Assembly: GCA_964609215.1 (NCBI GenBank)
Contig: CAZSQZ010000006.1
Coordinates: 116,249-180,248, forward strand
DNA from: JABDKJ01 sp964609215
Lineage (GTDB): Bacteria; Bacteroidota; Bacteroidia; Flavobacteriales_D; JABDKJ01
Direction of reading: 5' to 3'
Length of the DNA: 64,000 bases
In this document: positions 55,065 through 62,064 of the stretch, piece by piece
Layout of the letters: the number at the start of each line of letters is the position of its first letter
How positions within the stretch are numbered: position 1 is the first letter of the stretch
Notes under the pieces: generated by a model
Told to the model about the DNA's origin: nothing
What the model saw: only the letters and a program-made list of their open reading frames with translations
Database searches by the model: none
Program-made: the position numbers and the translations under genes

Positions 55065-55615
55065 GAATAACAGATGCCATTGGCAAGGATAGCCTATACA
55101 CCTTTAATTATACCTCAATAATGAAACTGAAAATATTGGGGATTTTCGCTTTAGCCGTGTTGACTTTTCTTCTAGCCAGTTATAGTTATACTCTTGCACT
55201 TCTGTCTGCTATATTCATCGTATACATTGCTGAAACACATTCTGGCATTGTTCTTAATATGGAAACGAAACAGTACAAAGACTTCCAATCCGTTTTTGGT
55301 TATAAAAGAGGAGAATGGCGATCTTTTAAGGAATACCCTTTTCTTACCGTAAAGATGGTTACTGGCGTAAAAAAGTATACCCGAATAGATGGATTTGCAG
55401 AAATAGATATAAAGGACAAAAGGAGACGCTTTGATTTGCTACTTAGCAATGAAAGTCACCGAAAGACCATTTTCTTAAAGTCCTTTAAAACAGAGGGAGA
55501 AGCATTAGATTTTGCTTATACCTTCGAAGAAAACACTGGACTGATTTATCAAAGCTATAATCCTAAAATATCTGCAGCTACTATGGCAAGGAAAAGGAAG
55601 AGTCGGTTTAGGTGA
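55049..55615 (+). CDS. Two-helix membrane protein with PH-like C-terminal region
   Basis: The 188-aa protein has a hydrophobic hairpin (LKILGIFALAVLTFLLASYS and LALLSAIFIVYIAETHSG, about residues 26-68) and a soluble beta-rich C-terminal portion (KDFQSVFGYKRGEWRSF, KRRRFDLLLSNESHRKTIFL). The layout resembles small bacterial PH-like membrane proteins, but this is not certain. Overlap with the preceding gene suggests a joint function. It is the last ordinary gene before the toxin region. Confidence 0.72.
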   Translation: MEKQIRITDAIGKDSLYTFNYTSIMKLKILGIFALAVLTFLLASYSYTLALLSAIFIVYIAETHSGIVLNMETKQYKDFQSVFGYKRGEWRSFKEYPFLTVKMVTGVKKYTRIDGFAEIDIKDKRRRFDLLLSNESHRKTIFLKSFKTEGEALDFAYTFEENTGLIYQSYNPKISAATMARKRKSRFR

Positions 55616-55726
55616 TTACAACTTTAAAGATGTGAATTTTTTATCTTGCTTTGCTCCATTCTTGCGCTTATGTTTGATAGTTGGTCATTAAATGTACAAG
55701 GCTGACCTCTCTCAGTTATTTTCTCC

Positions 55727-55744
55727 TATCAACACTTTTGATAC
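55727..55744. repeat. TATCAA-type inverted repeat, copy 1
   Basis: TATCAACACTTTTGATAC has arms TATCAA and TTGATA around a CACTT core. It lies in a 376-bp gene-free stretch (55616-55991) that contains three of the four copies and no ORF. Confidence 0.8.
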
Positions 55745-55880
55745 AACTATGGAGAATTTAATCCATTTCAAAGGTTGTAAGCGCATAAAATAACAAGAGG
55801 CGATGCATTCATCGCCCCACATTTTTAAATTTATATTTAATGTTGATTGATTTTCAATCACTTACGCTCTCATCACTTCA

Positions 55881-55898
55881 TATCAACATTTTTGATAC
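55881..55898. repeat. TATCAA-type inverted repeat, copy 2
   Basis: TATCAACATTTTTGATAC differs by one base from copy 1. About 15 bp of flank on the left side (CTCATCACTTCA) is shared with copy 3. Confidence 0.8.
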
Positions 55899-55951
55899 AA
55901 CATCTAATTTATTGACGTTGATAACCAGTTTTTTAAACTCTTATCGTTTCA

Positions 55952-55969
55952 TATCAACACTTTTGATAC
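55952..55969. repeat. TATCAA-type inverted repeat, copy 3
   Basis: This copy is identical to copy 1 in the 18-bp core and lies 22 bp beyond the stop codon of the first Imm52-like gene. Confidence 0.8.
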
Positions 55970-55991
55970 ATCATCCCCAATCTCATCTATA

Positions 55992-56639
55992 TTAATTGGC
56001 AGTAGAAACATAAAGTGACTTAACAGCCCTAATAGACTCTAGGTGACTTTCATTGTCACTATCATATTCGTTCCCAGTATCTATGGAATGCATGCCATGT
56101 TCACGGTTATAACTTATCCAGCCTAAACGATTTCCTGAACCTAATTCACTTCGAAGCTTATTTGAAGAAAATACTGCAAATTCAGGATTCCAGATATCTA
56201 TTATTGATTGCATAATTGCTTCTAACTTATTTTTCTGCAATAAAGACTCCCTATTCACGCCTTCATTAGGTAAATTCAAAATACAATTACAAGGTGCATT
56301 TTCAAAATCATCTCCTGCAAAAATAGAAAAGCTAAAACTTTCATTATCATCATGGCCCGACCAACCACTTAATCTAAATCCATTTTTAGCAAAACCATTT
56401 TCCTGTAGTTCTCCTTTCTCTAATGATGCCAATAGCAGTTTTTGAATTGAAGGATCGATATTTTCTATTTCCTTTTCTAGCGCTGCCTTGCGACTCATTC
56501 CGAGTTCAAACCATTTTGAAAAAAGATTATCAATGTTCCTTAAATCTGTTAAGTATCGAATTACTTTATTTGATATATCTTCGATAGGTTCTCGCCTTAG
56601 CCAATATGCACCTATGTAATAATTCTCACTTTTCTTCAT
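55992..56639 (-). CDS. Imm52-like immunity protein (distal copy)
   Basis: This 215-aa cytoplasmic protein has features of the Imm52 family: an N-terminal YYIGAYW strand, LRNIDNLFSKWFELGMSRKA, and the C-terminal AVFSSNKLR and GNRLGWISYNRE. Imm52 proteins protect against REase-fold toxins of polymorphic systems, and such a toxin lies upstream at 57380. The last 45 residues are nearly identical to those of the neighbouring paralogue, while the first 150 are much more diverged. It may neutralise a variant toxin lost from this site. Confidence 0.82.
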   Translation of the reverse strand: MKKSENYYIGAYWLRREPIEDISNKVIRYLTDLRNIDNLFSKWFELGMSRKAALEKEIENIDPSIQKLLLASLEKGELQENGFAKNGFRLSGWSGHDDNESFSFSIFAGDDFENAPCNCILNLPNEGVNRESLLQKNKLEAIMQSIIDIWNPEFAVFSSNKLRSELGSGNRLGWISYNREHGMHSIDTGNEYDSDNESHLESIRAVKSLYVSTAN

Positions 56640-56702
56640 ATCTATTATTGTGAAAGGATTAATTCAATCACGGTAATAATCTTTCTTCCAATTAATTTTT
56701 CA

Positions 56703-56720
56703 TATCAACACTTTTGACAC
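56703..56720. repeat. TATCAA-type inverted repeat, copy 4
   Basis: TATCAACACTTTTGACAC has one change in the right arm. It lies 6 bp beyond the stop of the proximal Imm52-like gene, so each immunity gene is followed by one copy. Confidence 0.78.
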
Positions 56721-56726
56721 ATAACC

Positions 56727-57377
56727 TTAAACAGCAGCAGGAACATAAAATGACTTAACAGCTCGAATAGCTTCTAGGTGACTTTCATTGTCACTATCAT
56801 ATTCGTTTCCAGTATCTATGGAATGCATACCATGTTCACGATTATAACTTATCCAGCCTAGTCTATTCCCAACACCCAGTTTTTCACGCAACTTTGTTGA
56901 ACTAAAAACCGCATAATCTGGATTCCAAATACTAACGATTAACTTCAAAATAGACTCTAATTTCTCAGCTTGAATTAGATTTTTTTTATTGTTACCTTCT
57001 GAAGGAAAATTAAACAAACATCGATTTGGTATCGCTGACGACAAATGTCCAGAGGATAAAGAAAATGAAACACTTTCATTGTCCTCATGGCCGGACCAAC
57101 CCGAAAATTGAAATCCAAATTTGGAATATCCATCTATGCTTAGTTCTTCTTTTTTAAGGTTTTTCATATAGGATTGATATATACTCTTTTCATTAAACTC
57201 AATTTTATTCAAAAGTGCCTGTTTTCGGCTCTTTCCCTTTTCAAGCCAATTTTCAAATAAGGAATCAATTTTTCTTAAACCATCAAAAAATACAATAGTT
57301 TTTTTCACGATTTCCTCAAGTTTTTCAGGATGATTTTCCCAGTATCCCCCCATATAATATCCCTCATTATTCTTCAT
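56727..57377 (-). CDS. Imm52-like immunity protein (toxin-proximal copy)
   Basis: This 216-aa paralogue of the next gene begins with YYMGGYWENHPEKLEE and has the same LRKIDSLFENWLEKGKSRKQ and WNPDYAVFSSTKLREKLG blocks. It begins 2 bp behind the stop of the REase-type toxin gene, the position expected for its cognate immunity gene. High identity with the distal copy in the C-terminal third suggests recent duplication or gene conversion. Confidence 0.85.
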   Translation of the reverse strand: MKNNEGYYMGGYWENHPEKLEEIVKKTIVFFDGLRKIDSLFENWLEKGKSRKQALLNKIEFNEKSIYQSYMKNLKKEELSIDGYSKFGFQFSGWSGHEDNESVSFSLSSGHLSSAIPNRCLFNFPSEGNNKKNLIQAEKLESILKLIVSIWNPDYAVFSSTKLREKLGVGNRLGWISYNREHGMHSIDTGNEYDSDNESHLEAIRAVKSFYVPAAV

Positions 57378-57379
57378 AT

Positions 57380-58228
57380 TTATTGCTCTTTTAGAATATA
57401 TTCGATGCCAGTAATACCAGCATCATCCAGTAATTTTTTAGTTGCATCAAGTGTTTTTTGAGTTTGAAAGTGCCATTGGATTGCTGACCCTGCTGCTGCT
57501 TCCGTCTGGCGAAAAGCTTGATTTATTAACGCCTCTCCTCCTGTAAACCATTCATGAAAAACACCATCAGCTTTTACAAAGTTATCATAAGAACTTTTCG
57601 CCTCGATTAAAACATCATCAATTATACCATCAAATCTAACGCCATTTAACTCAAATGCGTTTCCTGCTTTTACTCCTGTAACTGCCTCTTGAAAACTCTT
57701 TGCAGCTTCAGACCAGCCTTTAGTATTTTCTGTTACCCATTTCCCAATATTCTTAAGACTACCCTCTACTAAATTTCCAAGCTCACCTCCTGGACCTGGA
57801 GTAGGTGCTATATCTATGGGGCCAGGATTAATAACATTCGCTGCAAAAGAAGCTCCTTCAGCAATCATATGTTGGCTTCTTGGATCCCTTAAAACCATAC
57901 CAGCAGATGTTGCATAAGGTATTACCACTGGTGTAGCTTCCAATAAAAGAAAACCTCCAGTTCCAACAGCAGCGCCTGTTCCAAGACCGGCAACAAAACC
58001 AGTATAAAGCTGCATTCTATATTCCCATTTCTCATTTATGGTCGTTGCTCCTTTATATTCCGCAAGCATATCAACCTGCTTTTCATATACATTTAGCTTG
58101 GCATCAAATTCCAAACCTTCTAACTCAACACCATGTATTAGTTTATTCTCACTAAATGCATAAGTAGAGTTATGGCTATATTTTTCACTCAAAGGATCTA
58201 CATTAAAGAACCTCCCTAAATCCGGCAT
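57380..58228 (-). CDS. Orphan RHS tip with Tox-REase-5-like nuclease
   Basis: The N-terminus PDLGRFFNVDPLSEKYSHNS is the RHS-core junction. Then comes a hydrophobic linker (LGTGAAVGTGGFLLLEATPV) and a C-terminal nuclease domain with D200, E209 and K211 in RFDGIIDDVLIEAKSSYDNF plus RQTEAAAGSAIQWHF, as in the Tox-REase-5 family. The same frame is open to 58303 and includes YTFQGQLKHEDFGW, with a stop just before it, so the piece starts within the RHS junction and lacks the repeat core. It is probably a silent or displaced tip. An Imm52-like gene follows after 2 bp. Confidence 0.84.
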   Translation of the reverse strand: MPDLGRFFNVDPLSEKYSHNSTYAFSENKLIHGVELEGLEFDAKLNVYEKQVDMLAEYKGATTINEKWEYRMQLYTGFVAGLGTGAAVGTGGFLLLEATPVVIPYATSAGMVLRDPRSQHMIAEGASFAANVINPGPIDIAPTPGPGGELGNLVEGSLKNIGKWVTENTKGWSEAAKSFQEAVTGVKAGNAFELNGVRFDGIIDDVLIEAKSSYDNFVKADGVFHEWFTGGEALINQAFRQTEAAAGSAIQWHFQTQKTLDATKKLLDDAGITGIEYILKEQ

Positions 58229-58381
58229 TGCATTTCTCCACTTATACTGAGAAACATTCCAACCAAAGTCCTCGTGTTTTAATTGACCTTGGAATGTGTA
58301 ACTTTAAACCCTCATGACTTTTATTTCAAAATTTTACGCAAAACTACGTTTGGTTTCGCCTTTATTCTATTTTCAATTATT

Positions 58382-59092
58382 CTAACCAAAAGACAACTCA
58401 ACTAAGCCGCCATTTGCAACTAAGCCAGATATTTTTTCGGCTTTTAGTTTTTGTATTAAAGAAATAGAAAAGAATAAGTCCGCAGAACCTTGACTATAGA
58501 TAATATGTAGCGATTGATATCTTTTATTCAAACAAATTTTTTCAAAACTCGCTAGTGGCTTTTTCTCAATTAAATCCAAATAATCAGAATAATTTTCTAC
58601 CTCATAATATTTCTTTTTGGTCAGAATTCTTTCGCTTTCAGGAAAAAGAAGAGAGTTGAAAAAAATAATTTCTTTAGCAGGAATCATTGGAACAAATAAC
58701 AAATAATAATTGCATTCTGCTTTTTCGATCTCTATTTTAAAAGTTCTATACTCATCAAGAGGAACATTGATATCAATAATGCAATCTAAAAACTTTTGAC
58801 TAATAATGTAATTCATTCCAAAGATGTATGGGCTAAATACCATTAAATCAGTAAATTTCGCTCGTTTAAGCATTTTGCCTTTTAAAAAACTTATTCTGTC
58901 TAAGTCAAAATAATTGTTTTGTCTCTCTTCAAAGTTAGAGCCGTCAGTTTCGAATAATAGAGAATCTAAATTTTTATAATTCTTATTCTTTTTAAGATGC
59001 TTTTCATCTATTTCTAATTGAAAAACACCATTTCGAACACCTATTACGCTAGGTTCTGGGTTATATGAAATTTGTTCGTGCGTGATCATCAT
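58382..59092 (-). CDS. Probable immunity protein for the AHH toxin (Imm11/DUF1629-like)
   Basis: This 236-aa cytoplasmic protein starts in an ATGA overlap with the AHH toxin stop, the usual place for the cognate immunity gene. The central part (DLMVFSPYIFGMNYIISQKF, VPLDEYRTFKIEIE) resembles the Imm11/DUF1629 type, which tends to show a conserved IxS strand and a late ligand-like region. The family assignment is moderate; the immunity role is based on position. Confidence 0.72.
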   Translation of the reverse strand: MMITHEQISYNPEPSVIGVRNGVFQLEIDEKHLKKNKNYKNLDSLLFETDGSNFEERQNNYFDLDRISFLKGKMLKRAKFTDLMVFSPYIFGMNYIISQKFLDCIIDINVPLDEYRTFKIEIEKAECNYYLLFVPMIPAKEIIFFNSLLFPESERILTKKKYYEVENYSDYLDLIEKKPLASFEKICLNKRYQSLHIIYSQGSADLFFSISLIQKLKAEKISGLVANGGLVELSFG

Positions 59093-60189
59093 GGATTAAA
59101 TTGCCTAAAATAATCGTTTAACTTTTGGCCGCTGTTATGTGCCTCTCTTATTTTATGTCTAAGTTGCAATTGTAAGTCTTTTAATCCTTGTGCCGTAATG
59201 CCACCAGGGCTTTGAGCTAGTTCTTGAATTTTGCGTCCGACAAATTGATTATACTGAGGATGATTTCCATGAAAGGGTGTTGGAAGTTTTTTAATGTTAA
59301 ACCCTCCGTCTCTTAAAGCTCCAAGCTTCTTGAAGGTTTTCTTATATCTTTTCCAAATTTGCTTAGGAATAATGTGATGTCTTTGAAACTTCGATCCTAA
59401 TCCAAATAATAAACGACCTCCACTTTTTGCAACTTGCTTTGACCCTCCACCTATTATTTCAAAAGCTGCTGGTGTTCCCCCAGCTACTTCTCCTTCTATT
59501 GGGTTGGAAAAGAACTTCTTAATTTTTGCATTTGGAACATGTTTATTGTTTGGCCAGAATGATTTATAAAACCAATTTTTTATAAATGAACCATGAAAGT
59601 TATGTTTTCTATGAAATTTTTGATAGGCTCTAACTACTTGCTTATCTGTTGCATATGTGGTGCCACTCCCATCTTCAGTCATTATTGATTCTGAATTCAA
59701 TTCATTCTTAAAGAATTTTGCTTCTTCAAATTCACTATCATTGACATAAATAGTTTTATCGATACCATCATCAATTTCAATTTCTTCATCTGTTGCCCGA
59801 TTGACCCATTTGGTTTCATAGAGTCCATTTGGATCTCCATATAAGATTGGGTTATTAAAGAATGCTCTATACGGAGACCAATCTGGAGCCTTTTCCGCCA
59901 ATGGATCAACATTGAAGAATCTCCCTAAATCAGTTTGGTAATTCCTCCAGTCCAATTGAATTATATTAAAGCCAAAGTCTTCCTGTTTCTCTTTTCCTTG
60001 AAAGGTGTATTGATGCGCTGCACCTATTTGAACCAATGGCGGCTGATAGCCTTGATGCTCTAAACCAAAGGGATAGTAGTTTACGCGATTTTTTTCCGCA
60101 TTACCCTTTTTTTCTAGACCCTTCACCAAAAAAAGTGCGTTTACTTCTGGTGCTTCCTTTTCATAATATGACAGTTTTCTACAACCCAC
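59089..60189 (-). CDS. RHS-tip AHH-type HNH/Endo VII nuclease toxin
   Basis: The first 115 residues form the RHS end: NYYPFGLEHQGY, YTFQGKEKQEDFGFNIIQLD and the LGRFFNVDPLAEK junction, with YRAFFNNPILYGDPNG. The tip carries the AHH nuclease with QRHHIIPKQIWKRY (His271-272) and FHGNHPQYN (306-314). The usual thousands-of-residues repeat core is absent: the frame begins with a GTG and is closed by a stop near 60238. It is therefore either a short RHS protein or a module waiting to be attached to a core elsewhere. The immunity gene follows with an ATGA overlap. Confidence 0.86.
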   Translation of the reverse strand: MGCRKLSYYEKEAPEVNALFLVKGLEKKGNAEKNRVNYYPFGLEHQGYQPPLVQIGAAHQYTFQGKEKQEDFGFNIIQLDWRNYQTDLGRFFNVDPLAEKAPDWSPYRAFFNNPILYGDPNGLYETKWVNRATDEEIEIDDGIDKTIYVNDSEFEEAKFFKNELNSESIMTEDGSGTTYATDKQVVRAYQKFHRKHNFHGSFIKNWFYKSFWPNNKHVPNAKIKKFFSNPIEGEVAGGTPAAFEIIGGGSKQVAKSGGRLLFGLGSKFQRHHIIPKQIWKRYKKTFKKLGALRDGGFNIKKLPTPFHGNHPQYNQFVGRKIQELAQSPGGITAQGLKDLQLQLRHKIREAHNSGQKLNDYFRQFNP

Positions 60190-60282
60190 GTTTATAAGGT
60201 TTTCAAAGTAGTGATTTTTAAAAGGCTGGCCTATGATTTACAGTAGTATTTTCAACTTTTCAAGATGGTGTTTTCACCCCGC

Positions 60283-60401
60283 AAAAACAGACTTTAACAT
60301 AACGGCATCTTATAGAACAGCCGCACGTTCCTTTCACTTCCTAAGCTGTCCTATAAGGCAGTTATGTTAAGTAGCACCTGTGGTGCAACCCGTCTGTTTT
60401 T
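60283..60401. other. Branched inverted-repeat element next to the RHS toxin
   Basis: An outer stem AAAAACAGAC / GTCTGTTTTT (60283-60292, 60392-60401) encloses a perfect 10-bp stem TTAACATAAC / GTTATGTTAA (60294, 60361). This stem continues imperfectly through TTATAGAACAGC / GCTGTCCTATAA, and a small hairpin GCACC / GGTGC (60374-60386) lies in the right arm. The region has no ORF. It could be a folded recombination site or a structured RNA. Confidence 0.72.
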
Positions 60402-60683
60402 CTTCCTTCCCGCTTGTGATGTGTTCCTAACGCCCTAACGGTTGTTGCATTGCAAAAAGCAAAGCAAAACAGAAGGATTATTAAGCTGTTTTACTTTACT
60501 TTTTACAACGTTTTATGGATGGATAAAGCTTTGGATTGCGCGATGATTCTGTGTGGATTTATTCATTCATAAAATGATCCAAGCGAACGATTTTTCGCAT
60601 TAGAAGTTCATACATCATTGAGCGCGGAAGCTGCTACTGAACTACTCCGAGTAAATCTATTTTATATCTTCGCATCAGTTTTT

Positions 60684-60724
60684 ACATGGAGTTCTTATTG
60701 GTATTGATGCTCCATGTTTTTTTT
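60684..60724 (+). terminator. Plus-strand rho-independent terminator 1
   Basis: ACATGGAG / CTCCATGT with a 17-18 nt loop is followed by eight T residues. No ORF precedes it on this strand, so it would end a non-coding transcript. Confidence 0.85.
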
Positions 60725-60759
60725 CCATCATTCTTGATGGATATACAGTATAGTTTTTG

Positions 60760-60800
60760 CCCTGCTTGTGGTTTTTACGTGATTACAAGCAGGGTTTTTT
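60760..60800 (+). terminator. Plus-strand rho-independent terminator 2
   Basis: CCCTGCTTGT / ACAAGCAGGG is followed by seven T residues. It lies about 40 bp beyond the first terminator. Confidence 0.87.
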
Positions 60801-60870
60801 TATTGTATTGTTCAAGGAAAAAGAGCCTTCAGCTAGCGTTGGATAACAGATTGCAAGCATTGCAACTCTG

Positions 60871-61110
60871 TAGTGCAGCGAGACGCCCGCGAGTGAGACG
60901 AGTGGCTAGAACCCTTTGAGAGCATTGCGAACGGTTCTAGTCTGTAGCTTGTCTACACAAGCTTACCTATTTATTAGCTAGAGCGTAGCGGAAGCATTTG
61001 TATTTCATCCAAGCGCAGCACTCGTCTCTTAGCAGGCGAGCAATAACACTGCAGCCGCTTTTGTTTTTTGCGTTTGCATCCGCAAGTGCAAAAAATAAAA
61101 CATAGGCTGC
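60871..61110. other. GC-rich multi-hairpin non-coding element
   Basis: A set of nested stems is visible. GAGACGAGT (60895) pairs with ACTCGTCTC (61020). Inside are CTAGAACC / GGTTCTAG (60906, 60933) and AGCTTGT / ACAAGCT with a CTAC loop (60946-60963). Beyond them is a 19-bp near-perfect hairpin with an ATCC loop (61059-61100) bracketed by GCAGCC / GGCTGC (61051, 61105). GC content is higher than around it. Candidate structured RNA or recombination element; the rest of the 60190-61338 gap holds no supported gene. Confidence 0.65.
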
Positions 61111-61338
61111 ACTGAGGAAGACCAGAGGAACGCAAAGCAAGTGACAGACCCAAAGCCCGAAGGGTTTTGTAGTTTGTTTTTTTCATTTGATGTTTATTCA
61201 TCTTAAAACAAGCTGCAAAAGTCTGGCGGTTGCTTTGCTGACGATTGATGACGAAGACCGCTTTTCCTGTTTTTGGTGAAGTATAACGGAACCAAAAGTA
61301 TATCCTTTAGAGTGAAGCGATTCTTCTTATTTTATTAG

Positions 61339-61596
61339 ATGCTTACTTCTATATTTGGTTTTATGACAGAACTGCCTACAACTCTTAATTTGATTGGATT
61401 ATCCTTTGATATTGCTGGAGCTCTCCTTGTATTTTTTTGTACACCAAAAGTAGATTTTAACACCTACTTGTATAATAAAAAAGATCAAGATAAGATTGTA
61501 AGAAAAGCGCGTTTTAAAAACCGTATGATGAGATTAGGTATATTTCTACTTGTTATTGGATTCTCTTTTCAAGTTTGTTCTATTGCAATAAAGTGA
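61339..61596 (+). CDS. Small two-helix membrane protein
   Basis: The 85-aa product has hydrophobic segments LIGLSFDIAGALLVFFC and LGIFLLVIGFSFQVCSIAI separated by a basic loop (KKDQDKIVRKARFKNRMM). No family is recognised. It is the only plus-strand gene in the recombinase-toxin region and is followed by the hairpin at 61619-61638. Confidence 0.6.
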   Translation: MLTSIFGFMTELPTTLNLIGLSFDIAGALLVFFCTPKVDFNTYLYNKKDQDKIVRKARFKNRMMRLGIFLLVIGFSFQVCSIAIK

Positions 61597-61612
61597 TCAT
61601 GTTTTTCATCAT

Positions 61613-61638
61613 AAAAAAAACCTCCGTTTCCAGAGGTT
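61613..61638 (-). terminator. Minus-strand terminator
   Basis: Read on the minus strand, AACCTC / GAGGTT with an 8-nt loop is followed by eight T residues. It ends the small gene at 61661 and may also work weakly for the plus-strand gene. Confidence 0.82.
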
Positions 61639-61660
61639 CTATATTTGATAGGATTCGATT

Positions 61661-61882
61661 TTACTTTTGACTGTGTAAAGCTTCTTCAAAGCTCTCTTTC
61701 ATCTTATTGAGCAAAAAACAAACGTCTTGTTTTTCTACTTCTTTAAAGTGACCAGATTCAACATAATGCAGCATATAAACAGCCTTGCATAAAGTATCGT
61801 TTACTTGGTTAAAATCACTATTGTACATCTTATTGAACAGTTCTGCCAAAGGCTGGAACTCTTTAGATTCTATTGTTTTCAT
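61661..61882 (-). CDS. Small helical protein beside the recombinases
   Basis: The 73-aa protein is all-helical by composition (FQPLAELFNKMYNSDFNQVN, DVCFLLNKMKESFEEALHSQ). It has no signal peptide or membrane helix. It lies behind the recombinase pair on the same strand, separated from it by the structured terminator at 61900. A directionality or DNA-binding accessory role is possible but unproved. Confidence 0.6.
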   Translation of the reverse strand: MKTIESKEFQPLAELFNKMYNSDFNQVNDTLCKAVYMLHYVESGHFKEVEKQDVCFLLNKMKESFEEALHSQK

Positions 61883-61899
61883 TTGTGATGTTTTAGGAT

Positions 61900-61975
61900 A
61901 AAAAAACCCTGCTTAGGCATCCTACGCACATCACTGCGTCATGGTCGTTTCCTTCCCATAGGCCATACAGGGCTT
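61900..61975 (-). terminator. Structured terminator hairpin after the recombinase operon
   Basis: On the minus strand, AAGCCCTG pairs with CAGGGTTT and a T-run follows. Within it, inner stems GGC-CTA / TAG-GCC and CGCA / TGCG (loop GTGATG) can form, giving a 70-nt nested fold. This is longer than needed for termination and may be a small structured RNA. Confidence 0.65.
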
Positions 61976-62064
61976 GTAAAATTAAACATTTCATTTTGTG
62001 TGATGTTTCAGGAGTTTTATTCTTTTCTTTTATGGACTTTTGTTGTGGATCATTTCTATTGGGT

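Noticed and set aside
55616..55991. CRISPR-like repeat array
   Set aside because: Three similar repeats occur, but spacing is irregular (about 154 and 71 bp), units are short palindromes, and there are no cas genes.
60283..60401. Firm call of this element as an integron attC site
   Set aside because: The borders do not match GTTRRRY and RYYYAAC, no intI with the extra domain is present, and only one copy was seen. It is kept as a structured element only.
60686..60919. 77-codon plus-strand frame in the toxin region
   Set aside because: It begins inside a terminator stem, runs through a second terminator and part of the multi-hairpin element, and has no family-like composition.
60974..61201. 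75-codon minus-strand frame
   Set aside because: It covers the strong 19-bp hairpin; the residues read as a by-product of paired sequence, with many Cys and Arg.
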